Shown here piece after piece: positions 50,205 through 61,765 of a DNA stretch of 64,000 bases (its first letter is position 1; every line of letters begins with the position of its first letter). A program made the position numbers and the translations under genes. Source of the DNA: Kosakonia cowanii JCM 10956 = DSM 18146 (GTDB lineage Bacteria > Pseudomonadota > Gammaproteobacteria > Enterobacterales > Enterobacteriaceae); assembly GCF_001975225.1 (NCBI RefSeq), contig NZ_CP019445.1, positions 1,488,001-1,552,000 on the forward strand. Reading direction: 5' to 3'. The notes under the pieces were generated by a model, which ran no database searches, had not been told where the DNA came from, and saw nothing but the letters and a program-made list of their open reading frames with translations.

Positions 50205-51095
50205 TTAACGAGTGACTTCGACTTTCGCCAGTTTCTCGTAGTAGCACGCCAGCGCGCTGTGATCGGAGGTGCCCATACCGTCTGCACGCAGCGCCTGCAT
50301 CATCTCCATCACCGCGGCGGTCAGCGGCAGCTGCGCGCCCACGCCGTGGGAGGTATCCAGCGCATTTGCCAGATCTTTGATATGCAGATCGATCCGAAAA
50401 CCCGGTTTAAAGTTGCGATCCATCACCATCGGCGCTTTCGCCTCCAGCACCGTGCTGCCCGCAAGGCCGCCGCGGATCGCCTGGAAGACCAGATCCGGGT
50501 TAACGCCCGCTTTGGTCGCCAGGGTTAAGGCTTCCGACATCGCGGCAATGTTAAGCGCCACAATCACCTGGTTTGCCAGTTTGGTGACGTTCCCCGCGCC
50601 AATATCACCGGTATGCACCACCGATCCCGCCATCGCTTTCATCAGGTCGTAGTGCTTATCAAACACCGCTTTATCGCCGCCAACCATCACGGAGAGCGTG
50701 CCGTCGATCGCTTTCGGTTCGCCGCCACTGACCGGCGCATCCAGCATCTCCACGCCTTTCGCTTTCAGCGCTTCGCTGATTTCACGGCTTGCCAACGGCG
50801 CAATGGAGCTCATGTCGATCAGCACCGTGCCCGCTCTCGCCCCTTCAATAATGCCGCCTTCACCCAGCGCCACCTCTTTGACATGCGGCGAGTTCGGCAG
50901 CATGGTGATGATGACATCACACTGCTCGGCGATGGCTTTGGCATTGCTCGCGGTTTCTGCTCCGGCGGCAACAAGCTCGCCCACCGCGTCACTGTTGCGG
51001 TCGACGACCACCAGTGAGTAACCAGCTTTGATGAGGTTTTTACTCATGGGTTTACCCATGATGCCGAGGCCAATGAAACCGACTTTAATCGTCAT
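50205..51095 (-). CDS. garR: Tartronate semialdehyde reductase GarR
   Basis: GarR reduces tartronate semialdehyde to D-glycerate with NADH. 296 residues with the beta-hydroxyacid dehydrogenase pattern: VGFIGLGIMGKPMSKNLIKA (NAD-binding), DAPVSGGEPKAIDGTLSVMV (substrate) and the catalytic lysine in GAGNVTKLANQVIV. It lies between garL and garK in the operon. Confidence 0.96.
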   Translation of the reverse strand: MTIKVGFIGLGIMGKPMSKNLIKAGYSLVVVDRNSDAVGELVAAGAETASNAKAIAEQCDVIITMLPNSPHVKEVALGEGGIIEGARAGTVLIDMSSIAPLASREISEALKAKGVEMLDAPVSGGEPKAIDGTLSVMVGGDKAVFDKHYDLMKAMAGSVVHTGDIGAGNVTKLANQVIVALNIAAMSEALTLATKAGVNPDLVFQAIRGGLAGSTVLEAKAPMVMDRNFKPGFRIDLHIKDLANALDTSHGVGAQLPLTAAVMEMMQALRADGMGTSDHSALACYYEKLAKVEVTR

Positions 51096-51125
51096 AATTG
51101 CGTCTCTCTCTTTCAGGTGGTGAGG

Positions 51126-51896
51126 TTATTTTTTAAAGGCGTCGGCGAGTCTCTGCGTCGCCGCACGGAATACGCCCAGATCGCTGCCGACGGCAACCAC
51201 GGTCGCGCCCCACTCCAGGTAACGACGCGCGTCTGCCTCAACCGGCGCCAGAATGCCGCTCGGCTTGTTGTGCGCCTTCGCGCGGGCGAAAATATGTTGA
51301 ATGGTGCGCTGCACTTCCGGGTGCGCAGCGTTGCCGAGGTAACCGAGCGTCGCCGCCAGGTCACTTGGCCCGACAAACACGCCGTCCACGCCGTCGGTCG
51401 AGAGGATCGCGTCAAGGTTATCGACGCCCGCCTGGCTCTCTATCTGCACCAGAATCGAGATATTGGCGTTGGACTGGCGAAAGTAGTCCGGCACGGTGCC
51501 GAACATATTGGCGCGGTGCGATACGGAGACGCCGCGAATGCCTTCCGGCGGATAGCGGGTCGCCGCTACGGCCAGCAACGCATCCTCTTCACTCTCGACG
51601 AAGGGAATCAGGAAGTTATAGAAACCGATATCGAGCAGGCGCTTAATGATCACCGCATCGTTAGTCGGCACGCGCACAACCGGCGCGCTGACGCTGCCTT
51701 TGAGCGCCATCAGCTGCGGTACAAAAGTGAGCACGTCATTGGGCGCGTGTTCGCCGTCGAGCAACAGCCAGTCGAAACCCGCCAGCCCGAGCACTTCAGT
51801 GCTGATATGGCTACCCAGCGCAGACCAGCAGCCAATCTGAACCTGCTGCGCGGCCAGCGCGGCCTTGAATTTGTTAGGGAAGATATCGTTAGTCAT
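51126..51896 (-). CDS. garL: 5-keto-4-deoxy-D-glucarate aldolase GarL
   Basis: GarL splits 5-keto-4-deoxy-glucarate into pyruvate and tartronate semialdehyde. 256 residues, the E. coli length, of the HpcH/HpaI class II aldolase family. The N-terminal half has [20 protein letters not shown] and the metal-site [32 protein letters not shown] and [13 protein letters not shown] carry further ligands. It follows garP by 26 bp and precedes garR by 30 bp. Confidence 0.96.
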   Translation of the reverse strand: MTNDIFPNKFKAALAAQQVQIGCWSALGSHISTEVLGLAGFDWLLLDGEHAPNDVLTFVPQLMALKGSVSAPVVRVPTNDAVIIKRLLDIGFYNFLIPFVESEEDALLAVAATRYPPEGIRGVSVSHRANMFGTVPDYFRQSNANISILVQIESQAGVDNLDAILSTDGVDGVFVGPSDLAATLGYLGNAAHPEVQRTIQHIFARAKAHNKPSGILAPVEADARRYLEWGATVVAVGSDLGVFRAATQRLADAFKK

Positions 51897-51922
51897 CTTT
51901 TGTACCTTAAATGTGTTGGTGC

Positions 51923-53257
51923 TTATTTCTTCAGTTCCATACGTTTGATGTCGCCGACGACAAACAGGTAACAGACCATCATCATCAGGGCTGAACAGCC
52001 GACGAACACCAGCGCACCGTTGAAGGAGTGCAACTCTTTTACCATGTAGCCGATAACCAGCGGCGTCGCGATAGAGGCCACATTACCAAAGACGTTAAAC
52101 ACGCCGCCGCACAGGCCGACAATCTCTTTTGGCGCAACGTCGGAAATCACCGGCCAGCCGAGCGCACCAAAACCTTTGCCGAAGAAGGCCAGCGCCATCA
52201 GCGCGACCACCAGCGCGGTATTGTCGGTGTAGTTACAGAGGATAATGCTGGAGGCCAGCAGCATCCCCATCACGATTGGCACTTTACGCGCCACGGTCAG
52301 GGATGAGCCACGTTTAATCAGGTAATCGGAGAAGAGCCCGCCCAGCACGCCGCCGACAAAGCCGCACAACGCCGGGATGGAGGCCACAAAGCCCACTTTG
52401 AGGATCGACATTCCCTTCTCCTGCACCAGGTAGATGGGAAACCAGGTGAGGAAGAACCAGGTAATAGTGTTGAGGAAGTACTGACCAAAGAAGATGCCCA
52501 GCATCATACGGTTGCTCAGCAACTGCTTGATGTAATCGAGCTTCGGCCCGGCTTTCTTGTCGTCGCCCGCTTTTTTGTGGTCCATATCAACCACCGCGCC
52601 GTTCGCCGCAATGTACTCCAGCTCTTCGCGGGTCATACGCGGATGGTCGGTTGGGTTATGCACAAATTTCACCCACGCGAAGGTCAACACAAAACCGATC
52701 CCGCCCATGACGGTAAAGACGTGCTCCCAGCCCCAGGCGTAGGTCAGCCAGCCGAGCAGCGGCGAGAAGAGTGCCAGCGAGAAGTATTGCGCCGAGTTGA
52801 AGAGTGCCGAGGCGGTGCCGCGCTCCTTCGCCGGAAACCATGCCGCAACGATGCGCGCATTTGCCGGGAAGGAGGGCGCTTCAGAAAAACCGAGCATAAA
52901 GCGCATGATAAACATCGACACCCCGGCCCAGGCGAGGGGGAATACATCGACAAAACCCTGCAAGAAAGTGAAGAGCGACCAGAAAAAGAGGCTGTAGGTG
53001 TAGACGCGTTTGGAGCCGAAGCGGTCGAGCAGCCAGCCGCCGGGGATCTGCATCAGCAGGTAGGCCCAGCCGAAGGCGGAGAAGATGTAACCCATCGAGA
53101 CGGAATCGAGTTGTAGCTCTTTAGTGACATCGGTTCCGGCAATAGAGAGTGTGGCACGGTCAGCGTAGTTGACTGCGGTGACAATAAATATAATCAGCAA
53201 AATTAAATAACGGGTAGGAATCGCCCGTTTTGCTTCGACGGTTTGTTCAATAGCCAT
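51923..53257 (-). CDS. garP: Galactarate/glucarate/glycerate transporter GarP
   Basis: GarP is a twelve-segment MFS importer of hexarates. The ATG at 53257 ([20 protein letters not shown]) gives 444 residues as in E. coli, and GAGGAA precedes it. The family signature [20 protein letters not shown], the acid-sugar transporter motif [20 protein letters not shown] and [20 protein letters not shown] are clear. It is first in garPLRK and divergent from garD. Confidence 0.95.
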   Translation of the reverse strand: MAIEQTVEAKRAIPTRYLILLIIFIVTAVNYADRATLSIAGTDVTKELQLDSVSMGYIFSAFGWAYLLMQIPGGWLLDRFGSKRVYTYSLFFWSLFTFLQGFVDVFPLAWAGVSMFIMRFMLGFSEAPSFPANARIVAAWFPAKERGTASALFNSAQYFSLALFSPLLGWLTYAWGWEHVFTVMGGIGFVLTFAWVKFVHNPTDHPRMTREELEYIAANGAVVDMDHKKAGDDKKAGPKLDYIKQLLSNRMMLGIFFGQYFLNTITWFFLTWFPIYLVQEKGMSILKVGFVASIPALCGFVGGVLGGLFSDYLIKRGSSLTVARKVPIVMGMLLASSIILCNYTDNTALVVALMALAFFGKGFGALGWPVISDVAPKEIVGLCGGVFNVFGNVASIATPLVIGYMVKELHSFNGALVFVGCSALMMMVCYLFVVGDIKRMELKK

Positions 53258-53676
53258 TTTAATTTCCTCGGACACCGCTAACTTTTAAATATATTTATTT
53301 GGGTGGTTTATCTGATGGTATTTAACGACGTAGAGTTAATTCAGATAACAGATACAGAGATTTAATTAGCCCTCAGTATAAGCAGCGCCGGGAGAGCACA
53401 CATTGTAATCTTGCTCAATTTTTTAACTATTCCAAAAGAATATTTTGAGCATATGCCCATAAAGCTGGGCGCTGATGCACACTTCTTGCATTATGCCGCC
53501 GCGCAGGGTGCGGCCCGGCGTTAATAAGTGATATGTGTCACATTTTAATGATTGAACACCTGACATTCTTATTTCCAGAAAACAAGAATTTTCTTGCTGA
53601 TATTAATTCCAGAGTAAAGAACGGGTTTCTCTATTGTGAGTGATGCAGCGTACAGTGAGCGGGAGATAAATTAATA
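53258..53676. promoter_or_regulatory. Divergent garP-garD control region
   Basis: This 419-bp AT-rich gap must hold both promoters. In E. coli both are activated by CdaR; I cannot identify the CdaR sites by eye. A CRP site at 53526 is the only clear element. Confidence 0.55.
53526..53545. promoter_or_regulatory. CRP site upstream of garD
   Basis: AAGTGATATGTGTCACATTT fits the TGTGA-N6-TCACA core in 9 of 10 positions (AGTGA/TCACA) and keeps the outer AA/TTT. It lies 132 bp before the garD start. Confidence 0.72.
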
Positions 53677-55248
53677 ATGTCCGACATTGAAATAAGAGAG
53701 CAAGTGCCTGGCGCATTTTATATTAAGGTTCACGACACCGATAATGTCGCGATTATCGTTAACGACAACGGCTTAAAAGCCGGCACCCGTTTCCCGGATG
53801 GTCTGGAGTTGATTGAGCATATTCCGCAGGGGCATAAAGTCGCGCTGGTCGATATTCCTCATCACGGCGAGATCGTGCGCTATGGCGAAGTGATCGGCTA
53901 CGCCGTGCGCCCGATCCCGCGCGGCAGCTGGATCGATGAATCCCTCGTTGAGCTGCCGACGGCCCCTCCGCTCAACACCCTGCCGCTGGCGACCAAAGTA
54001 CCCGAACCTTTGCCGCCACTGGAGGGGTATACCTTCGAAGGCTACCGCAATGCGGATGGCAGCGTCGGCACGAAAAACCTGCTCGGCTTAACCACCAGCG
54101 TGCACTGCGTGGCCGGGGTGGTGGATTATGTGGTGAAGCTGATCGAGCGCGATCTGCTGCCGAAATACCCGAATGTCGACGGCGTGGTTGGCCTTAATCA
54201 CCTTTACGGCTGCGGCGTGGCGATTAACGCCCCGGCGGCGGTGATCCCAATTCGCACTATTCACAACATCTCCCTCAACCCGAACTTCGGCGGTGAAGTG
54301 ATGGTGATTGGCCTCGGCTGTGAAAAATTGCAGCCGGAACGGCTGCTACAGGGGACGGATGATGTGCAGGCAATCCCGGCTGACGGCGCCAGCATTGTAC
54401 GTTTGCAGGATGAGCACCATGTGGGCTTCCGCTCGATGGTGGATGATATTCTGCAGGTCGCCGAGCGGCATCTGATCAAACTCAACCAGCGCAAACGCGA
54501 AACCTGCCCGGCGTCTGAACTGGTGGTTGGCATGCAGTGCGGCGGCAGCGACGCCTTCTCCGGCGTGACCGCTAACCCGGCGGTGGGCTTTGCTTCCGAT
54601 CTGCTAATCCGCTGCGGCGGCACGGTGATGTTCTCGGAAGTGACGGAGGTGCGCGACGCGATCCACCTGCTCACCCCCCGCGCTATCAACGAAGAGGTGG
54701 GCAAACGCCTGCTGGAAGAGATGGCCTGGTACGATAACTACCTCGACCTTGGCAAAACCGACCGCAGCGCCAACCCGTCGCCCGGAAACAAAAAGGGCGG
54801 GCTGGCTAACGTGGTGGAAAAAGCGCTGGGCTCGATTGCCAAATCAGGCAAGAGCGCCATCTCCGAGGTGCTCTCCCCCGGCCAGCGCCCGACTAAACGC
54901 GGCCTGATCTACGCCGCCACGCCGGCCAGTGATTTCGTGTGCGGCACCCAGCAGGTCGCCTCCGGCATTACCGTGCAGGTCTTTACCACCGGTCGCGGCA
55001 CCCCCTATGGGCTGATGGCGGTACCGGTGATCAAAATGGCGACCCGTACCGAGCTGGCAAACCGCTGGTATGACTTAATGGATATTAATGCGGGCACCAT
55101 TGCCACCGGCGAAGAGAGCATTGAAGAGGTGGGCTGGAAGCTGTTCCACTTTATTCTCGATGTCGCCAGCGGGCGTAAAAAAACCTTTTCCGATCAATGG
55201 GGATTGCATAACCAGCTGGCAGTGTTTAACCCGGCGCCGGTGACCTGA
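53677..55248 (+). CDS. garD: Galactarate dehydratase GarD
   Basis: GarD dehydrates galactarate to 5-keto-4-deoxy-glucarate. 523 residues equal E. coli GarD. The N-terminal SAF-like domain (about 1-90) is followed by the UxaA-type catalytic domain, with [55 protein letters not shown] and [20 protein letters not shown]. Divergent from garPLRK, so the whole hexarate pathway is coded around one regulatory gap. Confidence 0.97.
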   Translation: MSDIEIREQVPGAFYIKVHDTDNVAIIVNDNGLKAGTRFPDGLELIEHIPQGHKVALVDIPHHGEIVRYGEVIGYAVRPIPRGSWIDESLVELPTAPPLNTLPLATKVPEPLPPLEGYTFEGYRNADGSVGTKNLLGLTTSVHCVAGVVDYVVKLIERDLLPKYPNVDGVVGLNHLYGCGVAINAPAAVIPIRTIHNISLNPNFGGEVMVIGLGCEKLQPERLLQGTDDVQAIPADGASIVRLQDEHHVGFRSMVDDILQVAERHLIKLNQRKRETCPASELVVGMQCGGSDAFSGVTANPAVGFASDLLIRCGGTVMFSEVTEVRDAIHLLTPRAINEEVGKRLLEEMAWYDNYLDLGKTDRSANPSPGNKKGGLANVVEKALGSIAKSGKSAISEVLSPGQRPTKRGLIYAATPASDFVCGTQQVASGITVQVFTTGRGTPYGLMAVPVIKMATRTELANRWYDLMDINAGTIATGEESIEEVGWKLFHFILDVASGRKKTFSDQWGLHNQLAVFNPAPVT

Positions 55249-55280
55249 TCCCCGCAAGAAGATGTATAAACCTCACCCTT

Positions 55281-55309
55281 AGCATGGCTCCGGCCATGCT
55301 TTTTTTTTT
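55281..55309 (+). terminator. Terminator of garD
   Basis: AGCATGGC, TCCG, GCCATGCT then nine T. A strong terminator that separates garD from the gat operon. Confidence 0.94.
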
Positions 55310-55338
55310 GCCCATCTCCCTTTCATTCTCTTTCCATC

Positions 55339-55351
55339 CCTTTCGAAAGTT
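55339..55351 (+). promoter_or_regulatory. GatR operator candidate before gatY
   Basis: CCTTTCGAAAGTT is repeated exactly at 60887-60899 before gatR. Related copies CCGAAAG (55385), CTTTCGAGG (55402) and CGAAAGG (55419) lie between it and gatY. DeoR-type repressors such as GatR bind several such sites. Confidence 0.65.
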
Positions 55352-55417
55352 TCGCTTTTACGATTCAAATCACAAAAAAGCGTTCCGAAAGACTATATCT
55401 TCTTTCGAGGAAAATAA

Positions 55418-56293
<876 letters not shown>

Positions 56294-56319
56294 GCCCACC
56301 CATTTAACCGGAGAATCAC

Positions 56320-57594
56320 GTGAAAGAGATTATTGCCCGCCATAAAGCGGGAGAACACCTTGGTATCTGTTCCGTCTGCTCGGCCCATCCGTTGGTGATT
56401 GAAGCCGCGCTGCGCTTCGATTTGCATACGAATAACAGCGTGCTGATCGAAGCGACATCCAACCAGGTTAACCAGTTTGGCGGCTATACCGGCATGCAGC
56501 CTGCCGATTTCCGCGACTTTGTCTATGCCATCGCCCGCGAGGTCGGCTTCCCGCTGGAGCGGCTGATCCTCGGTGGCGATCATCTCGGGCCTAACTGCTG
56601 GCAGAACGAACATGCCGACGCGGCGATGGAGAAAGCGATCGCGCTGATCGAAGCTTACGTTGCCGCTGGTTTTAGCAAGATCCACCTTGATGCCTCAATG
56701 TCCTGCGCGGACGATCCCGTTCCGCTGGATCCGCAGGTGGTGGCAGAGCGCGCCGCTCGCCTGTGTCTGGCTGCGGAGCAGACGGCAAGCGAGGCGCAGA
56801 AAAAGGCGCTGACCTATGTCATCGGCACGGAAGTACCGGTGCCGGGCGGCGAGGCCAGCAGCATCAGCGCGGTGCACGTTACCCATGTGGAAGATGCCGC
56901 GCGCACGCTGGAAACTCACCGTGTCGCCTTCAAGGCGCTGGGGCTGGAAGCAGCGATGAAGCGGGTTATCGCCATCGTGGTTCAGCCCGGCGTGGAGTTC
57001 GATCATACGCAGGTGATTCATTATCAGCCTCAGGCGGCCGAAGCGCTTTCCGGCTGGATCCGTCAGACGTCAATGGTCTATGAGGCCCACTCGACGGATT
57101 ACCAGTCCCGCCACGCCTATCGCGCGCTGGTACGCGATCATTTCGCCATCCTGAAAGTTGGCCCGGCGCTGACCTTTGCCCTGCGCGAAGCGATTTTCGC
57201 CCTCGCGCAGATGGAAAACGAGCTGATTGCTCCAGAGAGTCGTAGCCGGGTGCTGGAGGTGATTGACGAAGTGATGCTCAACGAGCCGGACTACTGGAAG
57301 AAGTATTACCACCCCACCTGGAGCCAGGCGATGGTCGATATCCACTTCAGTCTCTCTGACCGCATCCGCTACTACTGGCCCCACCCGCGCATCCGCCAGG
57401 CGGTGGAAAAACTGCTCGCGAATCTCGACACCGTCAGGCTGCCGCTGGGGCTGATTAGCCAGTTTATGCCTCTACAACTGGAACGCGCGTCGCTAAACGA
57501 GATAGTCACAACGCCACGCAGCCTGATTATTGACAAAATACAGGACGTATTGCGTGCCTATCGCTACGGATGCGCCCCTGAAACTGCCTGTTAA
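56320..57594 (+). CDS. gatZ: Tagatose-1,6-bisphosphate aldolase subunit GatZ
   Basis: GatZ is needed for full activity and stability of GatY. 424 residues (about 420 in E. coli), GTG start with CCGGAGAA upstream. TIM-barrel motifs of the GatZ/KbaZ family are visible: [56 protein letters not shown] and [16 protein letters not shown]. It lies 26 bp after gatY. Confidence 0.95.
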   Translation: MKEIIARHKAGEHLGICSVCSAHPLVIEAALRFDLHTNNSVLIEATSNQVNQFGGYTGMQPADFRDFVYAIAREVGFPLERLILGGDHLGPNCWQNEHADAAMEKAIALIEAYVAAGFSKIHLDASMSCADDPVPLDPQVVAERAARLCLAAEQTASEAQKKALTYVIGTEVPVPGGEASSISAVHVTHVEDAARTLETHRVAFKALGLEAAMKRVIAIVVQPGVEFDHTQVIHYQPQAAEALSGWIRQTSMVYEAHSTDYQSRHAYRALVRDHFAILKVGPALTFALREAIFALAQMENELIAPESRSRVLEVIDEVMLNEPDYWKKYYHPTWSQAMVDIHFSLSDRIRYYWPHPRIRQAVEKLLANLDTVRLPLGLISQFMPLQLERASLNEIVTTPRSLIIDKIQDVLRAYRYGCAPETAC

Positions 57595-57605
57595 GCGGAG
57601 TGTGT

Positions 57606-58070
57606 ATGAGCCAACTGTTTGTCCGAACCGGAGTGGATTTTGCCTCGCGCCAGCAACTGCTGGCACACATTGGCGAGGAGATGCTGGCAAAAGGCGTCGT
57701 CCATGAAAGCTACCCCGCCGCGCTGCTGGCGCGCGAGGAAAACTACCCAACCGGCATCGCCCTGGAGCGTCATGGGATCGCCATTCCCCACTGCGAGGCG
57801 AGCCACGCCCTCTCCCCGGCGCTCTATCTGATTCGTCCGCGCAAACCTATTGTTTTTCAACAGGCTGATGATGATGGCGACGTTGCCGCATCGCTAATTA
57901 TTGCCCTGATTGTTGAAAACCCGGCGGCGCAGCTGACGCTACTGAGAAAACTGTTTAGTGAGCTACAAAACCCGAACACGCTGGACGCGCTGCTGAACGC
58001 CGCGGATGACGATCTGGCGAGATGTTTTCGGGAGACGATCCTGGAGCCTGAAACGTGCGGACAGGCTTAA
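57606..58070 (+). CDS. gatA: Galactitol PTS enzyme IIA, GatA
   Basis: GatA accepts phosphate from HPr and passes it to GatB. I chose ATG 57606 with GCGGAG upstream, 154 residues (150 in E. coli); a GTG two codons earlier is unlikely. The phosphorylated histidine is H62 in GIAIPHCEASHALS, of the fructose/mannitol EIIA fold. It starts 11 bp after gatZ. Confidence 0.95.
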   Translation: MSQLFVRTGVDFASRQQLLAHIGEEMLAKGVVHESYPAALLAREENYPTGIALERHGIAIPHCEASHALSPALYLIRPRKPIVFQQADDDGDVAASLIIALIVENPAAQLTLLRKLFSELQNPNTLDALLNAADDDLARCFRETILEPETCGQA

Positions 58071-58100
58071 TAACATACTGATAATAAAAAGGAGTACCCT

Positions 58101-58385
58101 ATGAAACGTAAAGTGATTGTCGCCTGCGGCGGTGCGGTCGCCACCTCCACGATGGCGGCAGAAGAGATCAAAGAGCTGTGCGATACGCACCACATCGAAC
58201 TCGATCTTGTGCAGTGTCGGGTAAATGAGATCGAAACCTATATGGACGGCGCGGATCTCATCTGCACCACCGCAAAAGTGGATCGCGCCTTCGGCGATAT
58301 TCCTGTTGTGCACGGTATGCCCTTCGTTTCTGGAGTGGGCATTGAGGCGCTACAGCAAAAAATCCTGACCATTCTCGTGGGGTAA
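58101..58385 (+). CDS. gatB: Galactitol PTS enzyme IIB, GatB
   Basis: 94 residues as in E. coli. The phosphocysteine is C9 in [19 protein letters not shown], the P-loop of the IIB fold. AAAGGAGTA precedes the start. It relays phosphate from GatA to the sugar at GatC. Confidence 0.96.
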   Translation: MKRKVIVACGGAVATSTMAAEEIKELCDTHHIELDLVQCRVNEIETYMDGADLICTTAKVDRAFGDIPVVHGMPFVSGVGIEALQQKILTILVG

Positions 58386-58389
58386 CGCT

Positions 58390-59763
58390 ATGTTTAGCGA
58401 AATAATGCGTTATATCCTCGACTTAGGTCCTACCGTGATGCTGCCGGTGGTGATCATTATTTTCTCGAAGCTGCTGGGAATGAAACTCGGCGACTGCTTT
58501 AAATCCGGTCTGCATATTGGCATCGGCTTTGTCGGCATTGGCCTGGTGATCGGTCTGATGCTCGACTCAATCGGCCCGGCGGCTAAAGCCATGGCGGAGC
58601 ATTTCCAGATCAACCTTCAGGTCATTGATGTTGGCTGGCCGGGATCGTCACCGATGACATGGGCATCGCAAATTGCGCTGGTTGCCATCCCTGTCGCTAT
58701 CGCCGTGAATATCATCATGCTGGTAACGCGCATGACGCGCGTGGTCAACGTGGATATCTGGAATATCTGGCACATGACCTTTACCGGCGCGATGCTGCAT
58801 CTCGCCACCGGCTCTTACTGGATTGGCATCCTTGGCGTGGCGGCGCACGCAGCGTTCGTCTATAAACTGGGCGACTGGTTTGCCAAAGATACGCGGGACT
58901 TCTTTGGCCTCGAAGGCATCGCCATTCCCCATGGCACCTCTGCCTGGCTGGGGCCGGTTGCCGTGCTGGTGGACACCCTGATTGATAAAATCCCGGGCCT
59001 CAGGCGTATTCATTTCAGCGCCGATGATATTCAGAAGCGCTTCGGGCCATTCGGCGAACCGGTCACCGTCGGTTTTGTGATGGGGATTGTGATTGGGCTG
59101 CTGGCCGGTTATGACCTGAAAGGCGTACTGCAACTGGCGGTGAAAACCGCGGCCGTTATGCTGCTAATGCCGCGGGTGATCAAACCGATTATGGATGGCC
59201 TGACGCCAATCGCGAAACAGGCGCGTAAACGTCTGCAGGCGAAGTTCGGCACCCAGGAGTTCTTGATCGGCCTCGATCCGGCGCTGCTGCTGGGCCATAC
59301 CTCGGTGGTCTCCGCCAGCCTGATCTTTATCCCCCTGAGCATTCTGATTGCGGTGCTGGTGCCGGGTAACCAGGTGCTGCCATTCGGTGACCTGGCGACC
59401 ATTGGTTTCTTTGTGGCGATGGCTGTTGCGGTGCATCAGGGCAACCTGTTCCGCACGCTGATCTCCGGGGTCATTATTATGAGCATGACCCTGTGGATCG
59501 CCACGCAAACCATCGGCCTGCATACGCAGCTGGCCGCCAACGCGGGCGCGCTAAAAGCGGGCGGGATGGTGGCCTCGATGGACCAGGGCGGTTCCCCGGT
59601 CACCTGGCTGCTCATTCAACTCTTTACCTGGCAAAATCTGCTCGGTTTCGTGGTTATCGCCGCGATTTACCTGACCGGTGTCCTGCTTACCTGGCGTAGA
59701 GCGCGCCATTTTAAAGCGGCAGAGAAAGCGGCAGCCACGCCGGAAAGCCAGCCCGCATCGTGA
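58390..59763 (+). CDS. gatC: Galactitol PTS enzyme IIC, GatC
   Basis: 457 residues (451 in E. coli), the membrane channel that takes up galactitol and releases galactitol 1-phosphate. About ten hydrophobic segments are visible; conserved blocks are FGLEGIAIPHGTSAWLGPVA and FLIGLDPALLLGHTSVVSAS. It begins 4 bp after gatB. E. coli K-12 carries a broken gatR and constitutive gat; here the genes look intact. Confidence 0.95.
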   Translation: MFSEIMRYILDLGPTVMLPVVIIIFSKLLGMKLGDCFKSGLHIGIGFVGIGLVIGLMLDSIGPAAKAMAEHFQINLQVIDVGWPGSSPMTWASQIALVAIPVAIAVNIIMLVTRMTRVVNVDIWNIWHMTFTGAMLHLATGSYWIGILGVAAHAAFVYKLGDWFAKDTRDFFGLEGIAIPHGTSAWLGPVAVLVDTLIDKIPGLRRIHFSADDIQKRFGPFGEPVTVGFVMGIVIGLLAGYDLKGVLQLAVKTAAVMLLMPRVIKPIMDGLTPIAKQARKRLQAKFGTQEFLIGLDPALLLGHTSVVSASLIFIPLSILIAVLVPGNQVLPFGDLATIGFFVAMAVAVHQGNLFRTLISGVIIMSMTLWIATQTIGLHTQLAANAGALKAGGMVASMDQGGSPVTWLLIQLFTWQNLLGFVVIAAIYLTGVLLTWRRARHFKAAEKAAATPESQPAS

Positions 59764-59768
59764 TCGTT

Positions 59769-59786
59769 GGGGAGCGTTCGCTCCCC
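59769..59786 (+). other. Intercistronic hairpin between gatC and gatD
   Basis: GGGGAGCG and CGCTCCCC are directly opposed with a TT centre, giving a stable hairpin 5 bp after gatC. No T-run follows. It may mark an mRNA processing or stability point. Confidence 0.5.
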
Positions 59787-59807
59787 TGTTACATCCTGGA
59801 GAGTGTT

Positions 59808-60851
59808 ATGAAATCAGTGGTTATTCATGCTGAGGGCAACGTCTGCGTTGAAGATCGCCCCGAACCCCAGTTGCAGCATGAGGATGAAGTGAAGGTGAGA
59901 GTAGTCAGCTCCGGCCTGTGCGGCTCAGATATTCCGCGCATCTTCGCTAACGGCGCGCATTTCTACCCCATTACCCTTGGACATGAGTTCAGCGGTTATG
60001 TCGAAGCCTGTGGCCCGGCGGTCACCGATCTGCACGCGGGCGACGCCGTAGCCTGCGTGCCGTTGCTGCCCTGCTTTGACTGCCCTGCCTGCAGCCGGGA
60101 GTACTACTCGCTGTGCAAACGCTATCAGTTTATCGGCTCGCGCTGCGACGGCGGCAATGCCGAATACATTGTCGTTAAGCGACCCAACCTGGTTCGCTTA
60201 CCTGCGGATCTGCCCATTGAAGATGGGGCGTTTATTGAACCGATAACTGTTGGCCTGCACGCGTTTCACCTCGCCGCTGGCTGTAAAGATAAAAACGTGG
60301 TGATCGTCGGGGCTGGCACTATCGGGCTGCTGGCAATGCAGTGTGCACGAGTCTTAGGGGCGAAAAGCGTCACCGCCATTGATATCAACCCTGACAAATT
60401 AGCGCTGGCTTCTGCGCTTGGTGCCACCCGCACCTTTAACAGCCGCGAGCAGAGCGCGGCTGACATACTCGCCGGGCTGGAGGCAGAGTGCTTCGATCAG
60501 CTTGTGCTGGAAACGGCTGGCACACCACAAACGGTTTCGCTGGCCATCGAAATTGCCGGGCCGCGTGCGCAGGTGGCGCTGGTAGGGACGCTGCATGACG
60601 AACTCACGCTTACTGCTACGGTATTTGGGCTGATTTTGCGTAAAGAGCTGACGCTTATCGGCAGCTGGATGAACTACTCCGGCCCCTGGCCTGGGGAGGA
60701 GTGGCATACCGCGGCGCGCCTGCTCACGGAAAAACGTCTCGCACTCGAGCCGCTGATTGCTCATCGTGGTGACCCCGAAAGCTACGCGCGCGCGGTACAG
60801 GCGCTAAATGGCAAACCGATGCAGGGAAAAATACTGCTGCGCCTTGATTAA
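59808..60851 (+). CDS. gatD: Galactitol-1-phosphate 5-dehydrogenase GatD
   Basis: GatD oxidises galactitol 1-phosphate to tagatose 6-phosphate with NAD+. The ATG at 59808 (MKSVVIHAEGNVCVEDRPEP) gives 347 residues (346 in E. coli). It is a zinc-dependent medium-chain dehydrogenase: catalytic zinc in SSGLCGSDIPRIF and TLGHEFSG, structural zinc cysteines in LLPCFDCPACSREYYSLCKR, NAD-binding VVIVGAGTIGLLAMQCARVL. It ends the structural operon. A kinase for tagatose 6-phosphate (gatK/pfkB type) is not in the window. Confidence 0.95.
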   Translation: MKSVVIHAEGNVCVEDRPEPQLQHEDEVKVRVVSSGLCGSDIPRIFANGAHFYPITLGHEFSGYVEACGPAVTDLHAGDAVACVPLLPCFDCPACSREYYSLCKRYQFIGSRCDGGNAEYIVVKRPNLVRLPADLPIEDGAFIEPITVGLHAFHLAAGCKDKNVVIVGAGTIGLLAMQCARVLGAKSVTAIDINPDKLALASALGATRTFNSREQSAADILAGLEAECFDQLVLETAGTPQTVSLAIEIAGPRAQVALVGTLHDELTLTATVFGLILRKELTLIGSWMNYSGPWPGEEWHTAARLLTEKRLALEPLIAHRGDPESYARAVQALNGKPMQGKILLRLD

Positions 60852-60857
60852 ACGACA

Positions 60858-60880
60858 GAGCCAGCAACCTGCGCTGGCTC
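60858..60880 (+). terminator. Hairpin after gatD
   Basis: GAGCCAGC pairs with GCTGGCTC around a 7-nt loop, 6 bp after the gatD stop. The following ACATTTCCTTT is only weakly T-rich. It probably separates gatD from gatR partly. Confidence 0.6.
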
Positions 60881-60886
60881 ACATTT

Positions 60887-60899
60887 CCTTTCGAAAGTT
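60887..60899 (+). promoter_or_regulatory. GatR operator candidate before gatR
   Basis: CCTTTCGAAAGTT is identical to 55339-55351 and is found in both gat control regions, which suggests autoregulation of gatR. Confidence 0.6.
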
Positions 60900-60961
60900 A
60901 ACGTTCACGTTTCACAAACCTTCGATTACACTACGGGGAGTTAATTCGCAGGCAAATCAAA

Positions 60962-61735
60962 ATGAACTCATTTGAACGAAGGAATAAGATCGTCGATCTG
61001 GTGAATGCGCAGGGAAGTGTGCTGGTCATTGACCTCTCGAATAGCTTTGGGATTTCAGAAGTCACTATCCGCGCCGATCTCCGGCTGCTGGAAGAGAAAG
61101 GTCTGGTGACGCGCTTTCACGGCGGCGCAGCGAAACCGGGCAGCTATATGCTCGACAGCGAAAATCAGGAAGTGGTGCTGGAAGATCGCTACAAACTGGC
61201 GAGCGATCCGAAGAAGCGTATCGCTCAGGCAGCGGCGGCGATGATCGATGAGGGGATGACGATTATCCTCGACAGCGGCAGCACCACCATGCTGATTGCC
61301 GAAGCGTTGGCGAAAAAAAGCAATATCACCGTTATTACCAATAACCTCCCCGCCGCGTTTGCCCTGTCGGAAAACAAGGACATCACACTGGTAGTGTGTG
61401 GCGGCACCTTGCGGCATAAAACCCATTCGATGCACGGCACGATTGCAGAGCGATCGCTACAGGGTATCAGCGCCGATATCATGTTTGTCGGTGCAGATGG
61501 CATCGATCCGACCCATGGCATCACCACCTTTAATGAAGGCTACTCCATCAGTAGTGTCATGGCAGAGGCGGCGCATATGGTTGTAGCAGTGGTGGACGCC
61601 AGCAAATTTAACCGCCGCGGCTTTAATCAGGTGCTGCCGATGGAGAAGATCGACTGCGTGATCACCGACGAGGGGATTGGTGAGAAAGAGAAAGCGGCTT
61701 TACGAAAACTGGGTAAGGAACTTCGGGTGGTTTAA
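60962..61735 (+). CDS. gatR: DeoR-family repressor of galactitol use, GatR
   Basis: 257 residues. The DeoR helix-turn-helix is FERRNKIVDLVNAQGSVLVI with FGISEVTIRADLRLLEEKGL, followed by the sugar-phosphate sensing DeoR_C domain (IILDSGSTTMLIAEALAKKS, VVDASKFNRRGFNQVLPM). The frame is intact. It is placed directly after gatD and preceded by the shared 13-bp motif. Confidence 0.93.
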   Translation: MNSFERRNKIVDLVNAQGSVLVIDLSNSFGISEVTIRADLRLLEEKGLVTRFHGGAAKPGSYMLDSENQEVVLEDRYKLASDPKKRIAQAAAAMIDEGMTIILDSGSTTMLIAEALAKKSNITVITNNLPAAFALSENKDITLVVCGGTLRHKTHSMHGTIAERSLQGISADIMFVGADGIDPTHGITTFNEGYSISSVMAEAAHMVVAVVDASKFNRRGFNQVLPMEKIDCVITDEGIGEKEKAALRKLGKELRVV

Positions 61736-61765
61736 TACCCTGCTGGCGTTGCAAGCGGGCTGCTG